From Tangfeifania sp. (lineage in GTDB: Bacteria; Bacteroidota; Bacteroidia; Bacteroidales; Prolixibacteraceae), in assembly GCA_018400515.1 (NCBI GenBank), contig JAGYMR010000122.1:1-8019 (forward strand): a stretch of DNA of 8,019 nt, read 5' to 3'. The notes below the pieces were generated by a model. That model saw only the letters and a program-made list of their open reading frames with translations. It searched no databases and was not told the origin of the DNA. Below are positions 6,846 to 8,019 of the stretch, piece by piece. Position 1 is the stretch's first letter. Each line of letters starts with the position of its first letter. Both the position numbers and the translations under genes were made by a program.

Positions 6846-7907
6846 TTATTTTGATGGCCGGCCACCGGACTGTCCCCCCGGAACCAACAGGACTTTATTC
6901 AGCCCGGATTTCCCTTCATACAGCCGTTGAAACCATTCAGCGCCTTCAGAAAGGGGGGCAACGGCTGAGATCATGTGGGTTACATCCACCTTTTTTGCTG
7001 CCAGCAGGTCGAGTACCCGTTCATATTCCCCGTTGATGGCACAGCTTCCCTGGACGGTAATTTCGCGGGTAACGACCTTTTGAAGCGGAAATTCTATTCC
7101 CGGGGAGAGATTACCGACAAGAACAACTTGTCCTCCTTTCCGGGTATTGTCGATACAGGTTTGCACGGTTTCACCAACTCCCACCACTTCAAAGGCCCGG
7201 TCGGCACCACGGTTTTTGGTGTATCCGGCAATTTTTCCGGATAGATCTTTTTCACGGACGTTCAGGACAACATCTGCCCCAAAGGTCCGGGCCATTTCCA
7301 GTTTTTTATCATCTATATCAAGGGCGATCACGGGATGAGCTCCGAATATTTTTAACAGTTGCACCATGAAACTCCCCACCATGCCTGTTCCCACCACCAG
7401 TGCATTGTCGCCCGGGGTCAGTCCTGAAATGCGAATAGCATGAGCTGCAACGGCAAGGGGTTCCACCATGGCTGCCTCAGTAAATGAGACCTCCGGTGGT
7501 ATGCGGTAAAGGATGTGTTGCGGGACGGCAACATATTCAGCAAAAGCTCCGTGCCGGCGGTATTCCTCCGGAGAAACCCCTATAACCTCCCGGTTATTGC
7601 TCAGGTTGTAGCGGCCGTTCCGGGTATACCAGTCATCCAGCGGATAAACCGTTGAATCAAATGTGACCGGGTCGCCGGTTTTCCAGTTGTTCACCTCCCG
7701 GCCTGTTTCAACAATAACTCCGGAGGCTTCATGCCCCATGATCAGCGGAGGGTGCCGCCTGCCGGTACTGCCGTCCATGCCGTGGACATCGCTGCCGCAT
7801 ATACCGCAAGCCTTTACTTCGATCAATACTTCATCCGGTTTTATCGCCGGATCGGGAAAATCGCGGTAGTTGAGTTTATTGTATTCATCAAGTACAAGTG
7901 CTTTCAT
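6846..7907 (-). CDS. Zinc-type medium-chain dehydrogenase (sorbitol dehydrogenase-like)
   Basis: This 353-residue cytoplasmic enzyme belongs to the medium-chain dehydrogenase/reductase superfamily and should oxidise a polyol or sugar alcohol with NAD. Catalytic zinc ligands are visible as in sorbitol dehydrogenase: Cys37 in GICGSD, and His59 and Glu60 in GHE, with Glu149 in VEPLAVAAHA close by. The Rossmann motif GTGMVG is at 173-178, and Asp197 at the end of the second strand favours NAD over NADP. The usual structural-zinc loop (C-x2-C-x2-C-x7-C) aligns with residues 89-103, but its four positions are Pro89, Asp92, Thr95 and Ser103, so no structural zinc is expected. The flanking GRYNLSNNREVIGVS and RRHGAFAEYV match the L-iditol / galactitol-phosphate dehydrogenase group; the exact substrate is unknown. 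The ATG at 7905-7907 gives the normal family N-terminus (MKALVL). It ends with TAA, 180 bp before the protease start. Confidence 0.92.
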   Translation of the reverse strand: MKALVLDEYNKLNYRDFPDPAIKPDEVLIEVKACGICGSDVHGMDGSTGRRHPPLIMGHEASGVIVETGREVNNWKTGDPVTFDSTVYPLDDWYTRNGRYNLSNNREVIGVSPEEYRRHGAFAEYVAVPQHILYRIPPEVSFTEAAMVEPLAVAAHAIRISGLTPGDNALVVGTGMVGSFMVQLLKIFGAHPVIALDIDDKKLEMARTFGADVVLNVREKDLSGKIAGYTKNRGADRAFEVVGVGETVQTCIDNTRKGGQVVLVGNLSPGIEFPLQKVVTREITVQGSCAINGEYERVLDLLAAKKVDVTHMISAVAPLSEGAEWFQRLYEGKSGLNKVLLVPGGQSGGRPSK

Positions 7908-7943
7908 AGGTATTGAAAAATAATCCTGCCAATATAGTAATTT

Positions 7944-7956
7944 CTGAATTTTTCAG
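7944..7956. promoter_or_regulatory. Short inverted repeat upstream of the dehydrogenase
   Basis: CTGAA and TTCAG form a 5-bp inverted repeat around TTT, about 37-49 bp before the dehydrogenase start codon. It sits where a promoter or operator would be. The repeat is short and may be chance in AT-rich DNA. Confidence 0.2.
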
Positions 7957-7968
7957 TTTATTTTAAAA

Positions 7969-7988
7969 AAATATTTACTTAAATATTT
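7969..7988. promoter_or_regulatory. Perfect 9-bp inverted repeat, possible operator
   Basis: AAATATTTA and TAAATATTT form a perfect inverted repeat with a 2-bp spacer (CT), about 60-80 bp upstream of the dehydrogenase start. Such symmetry fits a dimeric regulator site. The surrounding 112 bp (7908-8019) are strongly AT-rich and no coding region is visible there. No regulator gene lies in the window, so the function is inferred. Confidence 0.35.
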
Positions 7989-8019
7989 AATAATTAACTG
8001 CTTAAAGATTTATCTTTTT

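Noticed and set aside
1057..7907. Polysaccharide utilisation locus
   Set aside because: There is no SusC/SusD pair, no sigma/anti-sigma or hybrid two-component regulator and no sulfatase; only one glycosidase-like gene and one dehydrogenase are present.
1057..7907. Single operon of three minus-strand genes
   Set aside because: The gaps are 180 and 200 bp, one containing repeats and the other a possible 3' hairpin, so shared transcription is not supported.

Overview
The window looks like a chromosomal segment of a Bacteroidota bacterium, perhaps Marinilabiliales or Prolixibacteraceae-like, but placement below phylum is a guess. The reasons are AT-rich leaders without Shine-Dalgarno sequences, an exported tricorn-type protease, Sec signal peptides on large periplasmic enzymes, and an intergenic palindromic repeat built on GGATTGCAAATCC. 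I see no tRNA, rRNA, CRISPR array, transposase or phage gene.

Layout, left to right. (1) 1-978, plus strand: a nitrilase-superfamily amidohydrolase. Its reading frame is open to the left edge, and the residues there look like a signal peptide, so its start probably lies outside the window. (2) 979-1056: a short convergent gap with one weak hairpin. (3) 1057-3180, minus strand: a secreted protein of about 707 residues with a carbohydrate-binding-like beta region, a probable (alpha/alpha)6 glycosidase-like helical region and a C-terminal beta domain; its exact family is not recognised. (4) 3181-3380: an intergenic region with two palindromes and a degenerate third copy of a REP-like repeat, bracketed by a 9-bp direct repeat. 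(5) 3381-6665, minus strand: an exported tricorn protease homologue (two beta-propellers, PDZ, S41 serine protease core). (6) 6666-6845: a gap with a possible 3' hairpin for the next gene. (7) 6846-7907, minus strand: a sorbitol-dehydrogenase-like medium-chain dehydrogenase that keeps the catalytic zinc site but has lost all four structural-zinc cysteines. (8) 7908-8019: a very AT-rich upstream region with a perfect 9-bp inverted repeat that may be an operator.

The three minus-strand genes are separated by 180 to 200 bp, so they need not form one operon. A loose theme is catabolism of complex organic matter: a glycan-directed enzyme, a peptide-degrading protease, an amidase and a polyol or sugar dehydrogenase. 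There is no SusC/SusD pair or regulator in view, so this is not shown to be a polysaccharide utilisation locus. I found no convincing new multi-gene system. The items most worth following are the unclassified glycosidase-like protein, the dehydrogenase without structural zinc ligands, and the repeat cluster at 3240-3368.
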